A DNA stretch of 64,000 bases from contig CATZMZ010000008.1 of the NCBI GenBank assembly GCA_958421945.1, positions 30,618 through 94,617 on the forward strand. Direction: 5' to 3'. Shown here piece by piece: positions 40,389-49,680 of the stretch. The notes beneath the pieces were generated by a model. It worked only from the letters and a program-made list of their open reading frames with translations. It did no database searches and had not been told where the DNA came from. A program made the translations under genes and the position numbers. The first letter of the stretch is position 1; every line of letters starts with the position of its first letter. Source of the stretch: an uncultured Eubacteriales bacterium. Its GTDB lineage: Bacteria > Bacillota > Clostridia > Christensenellales > Borkfalkiaceae.

Positions 40389-42818
40389 ATGGACTTAAAG
40401 AAAATCGAAAAGAAATGGCAAGAAAGATGGGACAAAGATAAGCTTGCAAAATTTAACCCGAAAAATATCGGCAAAAAATATTATTGCCTTGAAATGTTTT
40501 CCTATCCTTCCGCGGCAAAGCTTCACTTGGGACACTGGTATAACTACGCCCCCACGGACAGCTTCGTCAGATATAAAAAAATGAAAGGCTATGAAGTGTT
40601 TCAACCGATGGGATTCGACGCGTTCGGTCTCCCCGCGGAAAATTACGCTATAAAAACGGGTGTCCACCCCAAAGATTCTACCGAACAGAATATCGCAAAT
40701 ATGGAAGAAACGCTTAAAGAAATGGGCGCGCTTTTCGACTGGAGTGCGGAAATTAAAACCTGCGAAGAAGATTATTATAAATGGACGCAGTGGGTTTTCC
40801 TAAAACTTTACGAAAAAGGACTTGCTTACAGAAAGGAAGCACCCGTCAACTGGTGTCCCTCATGCAAAACCGTTCTCGCAAACGAGCAAGTCGTGAACGG
40901 CGCGTGCGAACGCTGCGGTTCTACGGTCGTTAAAAAAGATTTAACGCAATGGTTCTTTAAGATAACCGACTATGCCGAGGAGCTTTTACAAGGTTTAAAA
41001 GACCTCGACTGGCCTGAAAAAACTAAGCTTATGCAGAAAAACTGGATAGGTAAATCCACGGGCGGCGAAATTGAATTTACCTGCGAAAGCGGCGATAAAT
41101 TCAAGGTGTTTACCACCCGTGCGGACACGCTTTTCGGTGTTTCTTACGTCGTTCTCGCGCCCGAGCATCCGCTCGTTAAAAAACTCACCTCGGACAAGCA
41201 GCGGCAAGCCGTCGAGGATTATATTTTAGAAACCTCCAAAACCAACGAAATAGACAGACTTTCCACCACGCGTGAAAAAACGGGCGTATATATCGGACAC
41301 AACGCCATTAACCCCATTAACGGAAAATCCGTCCCTATTTATGCCGCCGATTACGTACTCTATTCCTATGGAACGGGTGCGGTAATGGGCGTTCCCGCTC
41401 ACGACGAGAGAGATTTCGAGTTCGCTAAAAAATACGACTTACCTATAACCCGCGTTATTAAGGGTGTCGGTTGTAACGACGATTTGCCCTTCGTTGAGGA
41501 CGGAATCGTTATCAACAGTCCCGGATTTGACGGGTTAAACGGCGAAGAAGCGAGAAAAGCTATCTTAAACAAACTTGCCAAGGAAGGCATTGGCGAACAT
41601 AAAACTAATTACAGATTGAGAGACTGGCTCGTTTCCCGTCAGCGTTACTGGGGCGCGCCTATCCCCGTGATTTACTGCGATAAATGCGGTATCGTGCCCG
41701 TCCCATACGAGGATTTGCCCGTTAAACTCCCCTACGACGTGGAATTTAAACCTGACGGCGAATCTCCGCTCGCGAAGCACAAAGGTTTTATGGAAACGAC
41801 CTGCCCCGTTTGCGGCGCACCCGCACACAGAGACCCCGACACGCTCGACACTTTCGTTTGTTCGAGTTGGTATTATTTAAGATACCCCGACGCGCACAAC
41901 GCAAAAGAGCCTTTCGACCCCGAAATTATAAACAAAATGCTGCCCGTCGATAAATACGTGGGCGGTGCGGAACACGCTTGCATGCACCTGCTTTATGCGA
42001 GATTTATAACGAAAGCTTTAAGAGATATGGGATATCTCAAATTTGACGAGCCGTTTAAGTCGCTTGTGCATCAGGGTGTAATTTTAGGTCCGGACGGCTT
42101 CCGTATGAGCAAGTCTAAGGGCAATATCATCGCTCCCGACCCCTACGTTAAACAATACGGCTCTGACGTTTTAAGGCTTTACCTTATGTTCGGATTCTCG
42201 TATACCGAGGGCGGTCCGTGGAATGACGACGGTATAAAGGCTATTACAAAATTTCTCGACAGAGTGGAAAGATTGTGCAACAAGCTTGCCGAAACGCCCG
42301 TCGGCAATTACGACGCTATCGGAAAGGATGAAAAAGAGCTTTTATACGCGACGAATTACGCGATTAAATGCGTTGACAGAGATTTGAACGCGTTTTCGTT
42401 TAACACCGCGGTCGCAAGACTTATGGAACTTTTGAACGCGTTTTATAAATACGACGCACTTACCGGACAGAAAAACGTTAAACTATTTAAAGATTGCTTC
42501 GATAAATTCGTTTTATTGTTAGCGCCTTGCGCGCCGCATTTTGCGGAGGAAATCAACGAAATCGACGGAAATAAAGCCTCCGTATTCACGCGTGAGTTCC
42601 CCGTTTGCGACGAATCGGCTCTCGTTCTCGACGAAATCGAGGTGGCTGTCCAGATTAACAGCAAAATGCGCTGTAAGCTTGTTATCCCCTCCTCTTGCGA
42701 CGAACAGACCGCCAGAGAACTGATTTTTAAAGATGAAAAGCTTGCCGCGGAGCTTAAAGATAAAGACATCAAAAAGTTGATAATCGTTCCTAAACGGCTT
42801 ATAAATATTATCGTTTAA
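40389..42818 (+). CDS. leuS: Leucyl-tRNA synthetase
   Basis: This class I synthetase of 809 residues is normal for bacteria. It has the HIGH-type motif as HLGHWYNY, the KMSKS motif as RMSKSKGN, the zinc-ribbon CPSCKTV with CERCGS, the CP1 editing domain (FTTRADTLFG and GTGAVMGVPAHDERD), and a C-terminal anticodon-binding domain. It stands with the next gene as a two-gene + strand island in a mainly minus-strand region. Confidence 0.97.
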   Translation: MDLKKIEKKWQERWDKDKLAKFNPKNIGKKYYCLEMFSYPSAAKLHLGHWYNYAPTDSFVRYKKMKGYEVFQPMGFDAFGLPAENYAIKTGVHPKDSTEQNIANMEETLKEMGALFDWSAEIKTCEEDYYKWTQWVFLKLYEKGLAYRKEAPVNWCPSCKTVLANEQVVNGACERCGSTVVKKDLTQWFFKITDYAEELLQGLKDLDWPEKTKLMQKNWIGKSTGGEIEFTCESGDKFKVFTTRADTLFGVSYVVLAPEHPLVKKLTSDKQRQAVEDYILETSKTNEIDRLSTTREKTGVYIGHNAINPINGKSVPIYAADYVLYSYGTGAVMGVPAHDERDFEFAKKYDLPITRVIKGVGCNDDLPFVEDGIVINSPGFDGLNGEEARKAILNKLAKEGIGEHKTNYRLRDWLVSRQRYWGAPIPVIYCDKCGIVPVPYEDLPVKLPYDVEFKPDGESPLAKHKGFMETTCPVCGAPAHRDPDTLDTFVCSSWYYLRYPDAHNAKEPFDPEIINKMLPVDKYVGGAEHACMHLLYARFITKALRDMGYLKFDEPFKSLVHQGVILGPDGFRMSKSKGNIIAPDPYVKQYGSDVLRLYLMFGFSYTEGGPWNDDGIKAITKFLDRVERLCNKLAETPVGNYDAIGKDEKELLYATNYAIKCVDRDLNAFSFNTAVARLMELLNAFYKYDALTGQKNVKLFKDCFDKFVLLLAPCAPHFAEEINEIDGNKASVFTREFPVCDESALVLDEIEVAVQINSKMRCKLVIPSSCDEQTARELIFKDEKLAAELKDKDIKKLIIVPKRLINIIV

Positions 42819-42847
42819 CGGTATTCGAAGTCAACGGTTAAAATTTC

Positions 42848-42876
42848 GGCGCAAGCATAAATTTTGAGCTTGCGCC
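42848..42876. terminator. Hairpin between leuS and the P-type ATPase gene
   Basis: GGCGCAAGC (42848-42856) and GCTTGCGCC (42868-42876) form a perfect 9-bp stem. It is followed by GTCAAAAAAA on +, not by a T-run, so it is a poor terminator in the direction of transcription. It may instead stabilise the leuS message. Confidence 0.5.
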
Positions 42877-42901
42877 GTCAAAAAAACGATAAAAACGAAT
42901 T

Positions 42902-45334
42902 ATGAGAATTAAAAGAAACAAAAAAACAGTTAAAAAAATCGAAAGATATCATCCCGACGTAAATCAGGGGCTTACCGCCGAGCAGGTTAAAGAAAGATTC
43001 GAGGACGGTTACGCTAATCGCGTCGAAAAAAAATATTCAAAATCTATTCTCGGTATTTTTGCAAGCAATATTTTAACCCTTTTCAATCTTCTCGGTTTAA
43101 TCGTTTTTATCGGCTTGGTTCTCGTTAAAGCCGACATAATGAATTTTGTTTTCGTTATCGTTTATCTCGTTAATATTACGATAGGCATTATTCAGGAATT
43201 AAAGGCTAAATACTGCATCGATAAGCTTTCGCTTATTTCAAGCAAGCACAGTACGGTGATAAGAGACGGCGTGAAAAAGGAAGTGCAATCCGCCAATATC
43301 GTTTTAGACGATATAATTATTCTCGGACTTGGAAATCAAGTCCCCACAGACTGTCTTATTTTAGAGGGCGAAACGGAGGTCAACGAAGCGCTTTTAACGG
43401 GCGAATCCGTCCCCGTTAAAAAAACCGCGGGCGACGAGCTTCTTTCCGGAAGCTATATCACCGGCGGAACGTGTACCGTTCAGGCAATTAAAGTTGGTAA
43501 ACATAATTATATATCCAAACTAGCGGCAAAAGCCAAAAAGTATAAAAAACCGCAATCGGAACTTATCGGCTCGCTTAAAATGATTATTAAAATTTTAAGC
43601 TTTGTTATTATACCTATCGGCGCGCTGTTTTTTATTAAATCGACCATTCTCCCCGACGCGCCTTTTAGCGAACTCGTCAGCGACGCGATTTTAAGAACGT
43701 CCGCCGTTATTATCGGTATGATTCCGTCGGGACTTATGCTTTTAACCAGCCTTGCCCTCGCCGTCGGCATTATTAAGCTTGCAAAGCACAACACTCTCGT
43801 TCAGGACCTATACTCGCTCGAAATGCTCGCAAGGGTTGATACGATTTGCTTCGATAAAACGGGTACGATTACCGACGGGAGAATGACCGTGAAAGAGGTC
43901 GTCCCCCTTACCGAGGAACAAAATTACGACGCAAACAAAATTATAGGTTCTATGCTCGGCTGTCTTAAAGACAACAACCAAACGGCAATCGCACTGTTTA
44001 ATTATTTCGGCGAAAATTCCACGTATAAATCTGTTGCGACTATTCCGTTTAATTCTATCAGAAAGCTCTCCGCGGTAAGTTTCGAAAACATGGGTACATT
44101 CGCACTCGGCGCGCCCGAATTCGTTTTGTCGAAAGAAGATTATGCTGATATTAAATCGCTGATAAATCAATATGCAGGGCTGGGATTCCGCGTTTTACTT
44201 CTCGCTCACAGCGACGAATACATCAAAGAAGAAATCGCACCTCACGATTTTTTGCCTTATGCGCTTATTTTAATCGTGGATAACATCCGCGAAGATGCCG
44301 CAGAAACTATTAAATGGTTTAAAGATAACGGCGTTGCGATTAAGGTTATTTCCGGCGATAATCCCCTCACCGTTTCGGAGGTTTCTAAAAGAGTCGGCGT
44401 CGAAAACGCCGATAAATATATCAGTCTTGAAGGCTTAACCAACAACGAAGTTTACGAAATTGCCAACAAATATACCGTTTTCGGCAGGGTTTCGCCCGAA
44501 CAAAAGGCTATACTCGTTAAAGCCTTGAAATATTCGGGACACGTTACCGCTATGACCGGCGACGGCGTGAACGATATTCTCGCTTTGAAAGAAGCCGATT
44601 GCGCCATTACGGTTGCCGCGGGAAGCGACGCCGTTAAAAGCATCGCACACATCGTTCTGCTCGACAACAATTTCGATTCTATGCCGAAGGTCGTTTACGA
44701 GGGCAGGCGCGTTATCAATAACGTGCAAAATTCTGCATCGCTTTATCTAATGAAAACGATGTTCACAATTCTCGTTGCAATTTTTACGCTTATTCTGCCA
44801 TGGATAAAAACTTATCCGTTTAAGCTAAATCAGATGAATTTACTTGAAATTCTCGTTATCGGTATACCAACGTTCTTCTTATCGCTGCAACCAAACGATT
44901 CTAAAATCGAGGGCAAATTTTTAAGCGTGGTTATGAGCAAATCTCTTCCGAGCGCGGTTTTAATGTTTTTAAGCGCAGCTGCCGTGGAACTTTTCCGCAA
45001 AACCCTCGCTACGTTTGACGATTCGGTATATTCTACGCTCGCGGTTTACGCGATAACTTATTCGGGTATGATTTCGTTATACGAGATTTCGTTGCCGCTT
45101 AACAAGTATCGTCGGGTATTGGTTTTATCCGTACTGACAATATTGCTCGGAATAACCATTTTCTCGGTAATTAACGGGTTTAATGCATTAAGCCTCGTCA
45201 AACTCGTTCCGTTAAAAACGTTCTGGCATCACGATTTGATTGTTATAACTATTATATTGCTAAATCTTATGCTTTGGTCAAGTATTCAAAAAATATTTTC
45301 CAAGGTTAAATTCAAAGAAATTAAAAAGAAATAA
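42902..45334 (+). CDS. Cation-translocating P-type ATPase
   Basis: An 810-residue membrane pump. The actuator domain has LLTGESVPVKK. The first core helix pair ends in IGMIPSGLML (a PxGL metal-site motif). The phosphorylated Asp is in CFDKTGTITDG, and MTGDGVNDILALKEADCAI closes the P domain. About ten membrane helices are present, six of them C-terminal. There is no heavy-metal-binding N-terminal domain. The pattern resembles the CtpE/Exp7-like group, for which calcium transport has been reported in mycobacteria; the ion here is not established. A mobile element begins just after its stop. Confidence 0.9.
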   Translation: MRIKRNKKTVKKIERYHPDVNQGLTAEQVKERFEDGYANRVEKKYSKSILGIFASNILTLFNLLGLIVFIGLVLVKADIMNFVFVIVYLVNITIGIIQELKAKYCIDKLSLISSKHSTVIRDGVKKEVQSANIVLDDIIILGLGNQVPTDCLILEGETEVNEALLTGESVPVKKTAGDELLSGSYITGGTCTVQAIKVGKHNYISKLAAKAKKYKKPQSELIGSLKMIIKILSFVIIPIGALFFIKSTILPDAPFSELVSDAILRTSAVIIGMIPSGLMLLTSLALAVGIIKLAKHNTLVQDLYSLEMLARVDTICFDKTGTITDGRMTVKEVVPLTEEQNYDANKIIGSMLGCLKDNNQTAIALFNYFGENSTYKSVATIPFNSIRKLSAVSFENMGTFALGAPEFVLSKEDYADIKSLINQYAGLGFRVLLLAHSDEYIKEEIAPHDFLPYALILIVDNIREDAAETIKWFKDNGVAIKVISGDNPLTVSEVSKRVGVENADKYISLEGLTNNEVYEIANKYTVFGRVSPEQKAILVKALKYSGHVTAMTGDGVNDILALKEADCAITVAAGSDAVKSIAHIVLLDNNFDSMPKVVYEGRRVINNVQNSASLYLMKTMFTILVAIFTLILPWIKTYPFKLNQMNLLEILVIGIPTFFLSLQPNDSKIEGKFLSVVMSKSLPSAVLMFLSAAAVELFRKTLATFDDSVYSTLAVYAITYSGMISLYEISLPLNKYRRVLVLSVLTILLGITIFSVINGFNALSLVKLVPLKTFWHHDLIVITIILLNLMLWSSIQKIFSKVKFKEIKKK

Positions 45335-45368
45335 CTTTATACAAAGTAATTACTTTATACGCGGGTGC

Positions 45369-47042
45369 TTAACAGATTCGATTTAATACGCATAGCGTTT
45401 CGACGTTTAATTGCTTTTTCAAAAAAATTTTTTCGACCTCTTTGCCTTCCTGCAATACGGGAAAGTTGAATTTTATCGATTTTAGTGGATATTCACTTTC
45501 TCCTTTGGGATAAATTTGAATTTCTTGAATTAACTCGGCAATCAATTCCTTTTTTTCCTCGTCGTTCATTATATCATACAATTCGGAAAAATGCTCTAAA
45601 ATACGATAGATATTTTCCATTGTTAAAGATTTCTCTTCAATCGCGCGTCTTTTATATTGCGCATCTTCTATTTTTTCCTCAAGTTCCGTAATTATATCGT
45701 ACATGGAATCAATTCTCGCTGTCATATCGCAGATTTTTCTTTCTCTATACTTTATGTCTAACGGCAAAGAGTCGAGTTCTTCTTCAAGTCGGGTTTTATT
45801 AGACTTAACTTCCTTTAGTTTTAGCTCGTAATTGTCAATTTCCTTAATGATGCGACTTGCATCTACATTCAACCCTATCCGCTTTTTTATTCCGATTGCA
45901 AACTCTTTATTTCGTATGAGTTGTTTAATTACCTCAACAACAAGAGGCTCTATATCTGTTTTTTTCAGGTTTGCATTATAATCGCAAAAACCGCCGCGTT
46001 TCATTTTATTGCGACTGCAAGAATAGTACATTACTTCTTTTTACGTGCCGTCCTTTTTTGTCCACCGTATTCTGTTGGCATACATGCTGCTTCCGCATTT
46101 AGGGCATTTCAATATGCCTGTGAGTAAATACGCTCGATCCTGTCCCGATTTAGATGCAAATTTAACTCCGGTATTTACTCTTTTTGAATGAGCTTTTTCC
46201 CAAATTTCTTCACTCACTATTGCTTCGTGCTGCCCTTCCGTAATAGAAAAATCTTTTTTCGCAACAACCCGATATTCATTTTTCTTCCCCTTTACTTTTT
46301 CGCGCATTCTTCGTCCGTATGCAATCTTACCGCAATAAACGGGATTGTCTAATAAGATTTGTATAAATTGCCCGCTAAATATCGTAACGTCGCTTTCTTT
46401 TCTCTTTTTCTTTGTTATGCCTTGCAAATTAAGATATTTGGCTATACCCGTATATCCGATTTTTGTCGTAGTGTACATTTCAAAAACCATTTTGACGATT
46501 TTAGCCTCGTCTTCTTCTATTTGTAAAACGCCGTCTTTAATCATATAACCGTACGGAGGCGGTCCGCCGTTCCACTTTCCTTGGCGAGCCTTTTCCCTAC
46601 GACCGTTCATCGTTTGCTCCAATATATTTTCACGCTCTATCTCTGCCACGGCGGATAATACAGAAATCAATAATTTCCCACTTGTTTGAGACGAATCAAT
46701 TCCTTCTTCGATACAGATTAAATTTACATCATAAGTTTGCAATAAAGCCAAAGAATTTAATATGTCAGCGGCATTCCGTCCAAATCTCGAAAGTTTGTAT
46801 ACAAGGACATAATCGACATCCAGTCCGTTTTCCACATCTGACAATAATTTTTTAAATGCCGGTCGCCCCTCAATTGATTTTCCTGATTTACCCGCATCCT
46901 CATATATGTCAACAACTGTCATTTCCTCTCTTTCGGCAAACCGTTTCAGCCCATTCTTTTGCGCATCAAGACTGTATCCGTCAACCTGTATTTCCGTACT
47001 TACACGTGAATATAATAAGCATCTTTTACCTTCGCGATTCAT
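45369..47042 (-). pseudogene. Large serine recombinase interrupted by an in-frame TAA
   Basis: The N-terminal resolvase domain has LLYSRVSTEIQ with the catalytic Ser, then YKLSRFGRNAADILN. The recombinase domain follows, then a zinc ribbon starting KCPKCGSS. At 46041-46043 a TAA stops the frame after TKKDGT. The same frame continues without a shift into KEVMYYSCSRN and FCDYN, the second half of the zinc ribbon, then a coiled coil to 45369. Relatives commonly have Tyr at this point, so one TAY-to-TAA change explains it. The truncated 333-residue product would lack the DNA-clamping tail. A start at 47042 is fixed by AAGGAGGATAAAG. Confidence 0.88.
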
Positions 47043-47175
47043 CTTTATCCTCCTTCTTGTTTCCAATTTTACCTAATACGGTTATGCCGTATTTTTGCAC
47101 TAAACGCGTCATTATATCAATAAACGCATTGTAATTTTCATTTTCCCTTTTATTTACATCTTCTTGCCGTTTCAA
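47026..47175 (-). CDS. Small IME protein overlapping the recombinase start (49 residues)
   Basis: The TTG start at 47175 overlaps the TGA stop of the upstream gene, with AAGGAG very close ahead. The product reads NENYNAFIDIMTRLVQKYG in its middle, an amphipathic helix, then a charged tail. It overlaps the recombinase start by 17 bases in another frame. Short genes of this kind are often seen ahead of large serine recombinases, but I do not know a function. The chained overlaps support real translation and coupling to the recombinase. Confidence 0.5.
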   Translation of the reverse strand: MKRQEDVNKRENENYNAFIDIMTRLVQKYGITVLGKIGNKKEDKDESRR

Positions 47176-47396
47176 ATCTCCTTAAATTTATTTGTGTTTC
47201 GTATAGGTCGCGTTACTCGGGATTTCTGCCTTGTCTTACTATTTTTTATCATTTCTAATTTACCGACTACTCTCCGTAGTAACACTATAACTTTTATTCT
47301 TTCTCCCGCCGTGCTTTTAACGGAAAGATAAACACGGCTACCCCTATCACACAATATCTCCTTATCTTTTCCCGCCATTACGGGTGTAATAAGCAC
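47172..47396 (-). CDS. Small basic IME protein (74 residues), unknown
   Basis: A GTG start follows directly on the TAA of the upstream gene, with no separate ribosome site, so translation would depend on reinitiation. The first half (CDRGSRVYLSVKSTAGERIKV in part) looks globular; the C terminus is rich in Arg and Lys. I do not recognise a family. Position between the RHH gene and the recombinase hints at an accessory role in integration or excision. Confidence 0.45.
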   Translation of the reverse strand: MLITPVMAGKDKEILCDRGSRVYLSVKSTAGERIKVIVLLRRVVGKLEMIKNSKTRQKSRVTRPIRNTNKFKEI

Positions 47397-47621
47397 TTAA
47401 TGTGTTCCGCTGCTATGTGACTTCATAATTTCATACGCTCTTTTTATAAAGTCCACTTTTGTTAAGTTGCGCTCCTTCAAGAACGCATTGATTTCGACAT
47501 ACAAATCCCGCGGGATCATCGTCTGAAAATTTCCGTTTGTCGCACGGCGTTTTTCTTTGTTCTTTGCTTCGTATTTTCTATTAGCAATTCTTTGCGGTGT
47601 ATCGTCTTTGCGTTTGACCAT
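47397..47621 (-). CDS. Ribbon-helix-helix-like small DNA-binding protein
   Basis: Seventy-four residues: a basic N terminus (NRKYEAKNKEKRR), then NFQTMIPRDLYVEINAFLKERNLTKVDFI, which fits a short beta strand and two helices of the RHH/Arc type. Such proteins in mobile elements bind DNA near the recombinase or relaxase genes. GGAGG lies ahead of the ATG. It heads the cluster that ends with the recombinase. Confidence 0.65.
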   Translation of the reverse strand: MVKRKDDTPQRIANRKYEAKNKEKRRATNGNFQTMIPRDLYVEINAFLKERNLTKVDFIKRAYEIMKSHSSGTH

Positions 47622-47715
47622 AACTTTCCTCCAAAAATTTTATTATCGTATATATACTATAATATATTTTTCGGAGTTTGTCAATCGGTTTAGGTGCGGT
47701 AAAATAGGTAACAGA

Positions 47716-48360
47716 CTATTTCAGCAATAAAAATGCCGTCATTATTGCCTGCGCCAATAGCAGCACAGGCGTGAGCCAGAAAAAGAATTTGCGGAAACCG
47801 CGCTCTAAGCGTATATCTTCCCTTGCCTTATTCACTTCTTTTTGCAATTCTTCCACCTTTTTCGTAAGAGATTTCGAATGCTCGTCGATTATAAACGCCG
47901 CGTCGTCCGCCGCTTCGGTAACTCTTTCCTTTAATAGTTCGCCCGCTTCGTCAGTCGCCTTTGCCATAGTTGTATTTACTATTTCCTGTATCTTCGTTAC
48001 CGTTTCCGTGATCCTTTGAAGCGTTATCCGCATGCTCGCAAGCATGTTCCGATTTTCTTCTTTTATCTCTTTCGTCAGCTTCTCTGCGTCGTCTTTCAAA
48101 CTCGATGCGAGCTCTTCGTTCATCCATTTTACGCTCCTCACTTGCCGCGTCAAGTCCGTTACCCGCGCATTCAGCTGCAAAATTAAGCCGTTGCATTTCT
48201 CGTTCGATACCGCCAAGGCTTGCTCTAATAACGCTTCCCGCGTTTCCGCCGTAAGCCGTTTTACCTCTTCGCACAGTTCCGCTGCCGGTACGTTTTCCGT
48301 TAAATCCACTTCGCTCTCCGTTATAGGCTCCGGACTTTTGCCTGTAATTCTGTTCTCCAA
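47716..48360 (-). CDS. Coiled-coil protein with C-terminal membrane anchor, overlapping the relaxase gene
   Basis: The 214-residue protein is almost wholly helical with long heptad-like stretches (SLKDDAEKLTKEIKEENRN, KVEELQKEVNKAREDI). It ends in one hydrophobic segment, FFFWLTPVLLLAQAIMTAFLL. Its first 410 bases lie inside the 3' end of the relaxase gene in a different frame. The layout recalls ColE1 mbeB/mbeD and RSF1010 mobB, which are nested in relaxase genes. RSF1010 MobB is a membrane-associated accessory that aids transfer. I propose the same job; sequence similarity is not claimed. Confidence 0.7.
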   Translation of the reverse strand: MENRITGKSPEPITESEVDLTENVPAAELCEEVKRLTAETREALLEQALAVSNEKCNGLILQLNARVTDLTRQVRSVKWMNEELASSLKDDAEKLTKEIKEENRNMLASMRITLQRITETVTKIQEIVNTTMAKATDEAGELLKERVTEAADDAAFIIDEHSKSLTKKVEELQKEVNKAREDIRLERGFRKFFFWLTPVLLLAQAIMTAFLLLK

Positions 48361-49093
48361 TTTTCTTTATTAACTCGCTTTTCGTATAATTTGTTCCGAG
48401 CCGCTCCCCTCGGATAGGTTTTTGTTTGTTCGGATGCAGATAGGAATAATCCTTTCCGTCCCGCGTGATTTTTACGCCGTAACATTCGTCAAGATATTTT
48501 TTGAACGCTTCGGGCGATTTCGTTTTCTTTACCGCTTCGGCGATAACTTCGCGCAGTTCTTCTTTCCAGCTCGTTCCGCCTTTTAATATAATTTTCTTTT
48601 CTGCCGCCGTTCGGCTGTTTTTGCCGCGCTTCCGAAATTCCGTTTCCGTAAAGCCGTATTTTCTGCCGATTGCATTTACTTCGTCTTTCATTTTTACATA
48701 ATCCTGCTTTGAAAATTGCAGTTTTTTGCCCGTAATAGGATCGACAGCGTTTACGATAATGTGGCTGTGAACCGTCTGCGTATCCGTATGCGTGGCGATT
48801 ACGCATTCGTAATTTTTGAAAAACGCTTCCGCAACTTCTTCCGCATACGCGTGGGCTTTTTCGGACGTTACGTTATCTTTTCTCGCGCAGGAAAGTTTAA
48901 AATGATAATACTTCCGCTCGTCGTATTTTTCACCTTTACCGAACCTCGCCGCCGTTTCTTCGAATTGCTTTGCGTAATCTTCGTCGTCGAATAAATTTCT
49001 CGCGGACACTATCGCCGCCTTCTTCGGATCGGTTATGTACCCTATCCCGTTTTTCGGTCTTGCCTTGCTCGCGCTGCATTTTAGAAGGGGCAT
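47951..49093 (-). CDS. Relaxase/mobilization nuclease (MobA/VirD2-type)
   Basis: It nicks oriT and stays bound to the transferred strand. The 380 residues have an N-terminal relaxase domain (GIGYITDPKKAAI, then HFKLSCARKDNVTSEKAHAYA and TQTVHSHIIVNAVDPITGKKL with the HxHxxxN metal site). The C-terminal third is Arg/Gly/Glu-rich and likely disordered. It is precisely this low-complexity third that is overlapped by the coiled-coil gene. The MobC-like gene ends 4 bases upstream. Confidence 0.88.
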   Translation of the reverse strand: MPLLKCSASKARPKNGIGYITDPKKAAIVSARNLFDDEDYAKQFEETAARFGKGEKYDERKYYHFKLSCARKDNVTSEKAHAYAEEVAEAFFKNYECVIATHTDTQTVHSHIIVNAVDPITGKKLQFSKQDYVKMKDEVNAIGRKYGFTETEFRKRGKNSRTAAEKKIILKGGTSWKEELREVIAEAVKKTKSPEAFKKYLDECYGVKITRDGKDYSYLHPNKQKPIRGERLGTNYTKSELIKKIGEQNYRQKSGAYNGERSGFNGKRTGSGTVRRGKTAYGGNAGSVIRASLGGIEREMQRLNFAAECAGNGLDAASEERKMDERRARIEFERRRREADERDKRRKSEHACEHADNASKDHGNGNEDTGNSKYNYGKGD

Positions 49094-49096
49094 TCT

Positions 49097-49408
49097 TTAC
49101 CCTCCCGCGGCGAAGGATATTTTCCGATACAATTCTTTTAAGTACGCGATACAGTTTTTTATTTCCCGTTCCGTATCCGCACCGAAATAACTATTTCTTA
49201 TCGCCTGATTCAAATTGTTTCCCTGCCGCTTTAATTCCGCAAGTATTTCGCCGCCGCGCTCGATTACAATGATCGGTTTATCCGTGATAGAGCGTAAAAT
49301 AAATTCTCGCATCGTAAGTCCGCTTTTTGCCAATTTGTCGTCGATTAAATTTTCCTCTTGTTCGCTTACCCGAAAGGTATACGCGAACGGTCTTGTCCTT
49401 TTTGCTAT
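49097..49408 (-). CDS. MobC-like relaxosome accessory protein with ATA as apparent start
   Basis: The full domain (about 103 residues) begins AKRTRPFAYTFRVSEQEENL, an RHH-type DNA-binding start, and continues with LKRQGNNLNQAIRNSYFG, the MobC signature. AAAGGAGG lies at the right distance from codon 49406-49408, which is ATA. There is no ATG, GTG or TTG between the ribosome site and a TTG at 49333, and starting there would delete the DNA-binding strand. Either ATA initiates, which is rare, or an ATG-to-ATA mutation has crippled the gene. Confidence 0.72.
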   Translation of the reverse strand: MAKRTRPFAYTFRVSEQEENLIDDKLAKSGLTMREFILRSITDKPIIVIERGGEILAELKRQGNNLNQAIRNSYFGADTEREIKNCIAYLKELYRKISFAAGG

Positions 49409-49501
49409 AACTCTTCCTCCTTTTTTTATTTATTACGCCGAAATTTTCAAGGGCGGATTCATTTCGCCAGTTAAGAAAATTACGACCACAGTACCCTCAC
49501 G

Positions 49502-49680
49502 GAAAATTTACGCAGTAAATTTTCGTGAACTACTCGGGGTATTAGGGGTATACCCCTAACGAAGCGACTTGTTAAGTCGGTATTTGGCAAGCCAAATACG
49601 TTCCTCGCTATTACGTCATGACAAACTTACGCCTTAACTTTGTCGCTCGACTGCCGACTTTTTAAGTCTGTCGGAAAGAC
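49502..49680. other. Probable oriT region with stacked hairpins
   Basis: In under 180 bases there is GAAAATTTAC/GTAAATTTTC (49502-49524), the 18-bp palindrome TTAGGGGTATACCCCTAA (49542-49559), CGACTT/AAGTCG (49565-49579), GTATTTGGC/GCCAAATAC (49580-49599), and a CCGAC/GTCGG inverted repeat (49654-49674). Position upstream of mobC and the relaxase, and this density of structure, fit an origin of transfer with its nick site. The exact nick cannot be placed. From 49693 to 49860 I see nothing definite. Confidence 0.6.

Noticed and set aside
45369..46031. Treating the downstream recombinase part as a separate gene starting at its ATG
   Set aside because: It is in the same frame as the upstream part, has no ribosome site, begins in the middle of a zinc ribbon, and is explained by a single stop codon.
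46041..46043. Stop-codon reassignment (TAA read as an amino acid)
   Set aside because: TAA ends many intact genes in this window, so it is a normal stop here.
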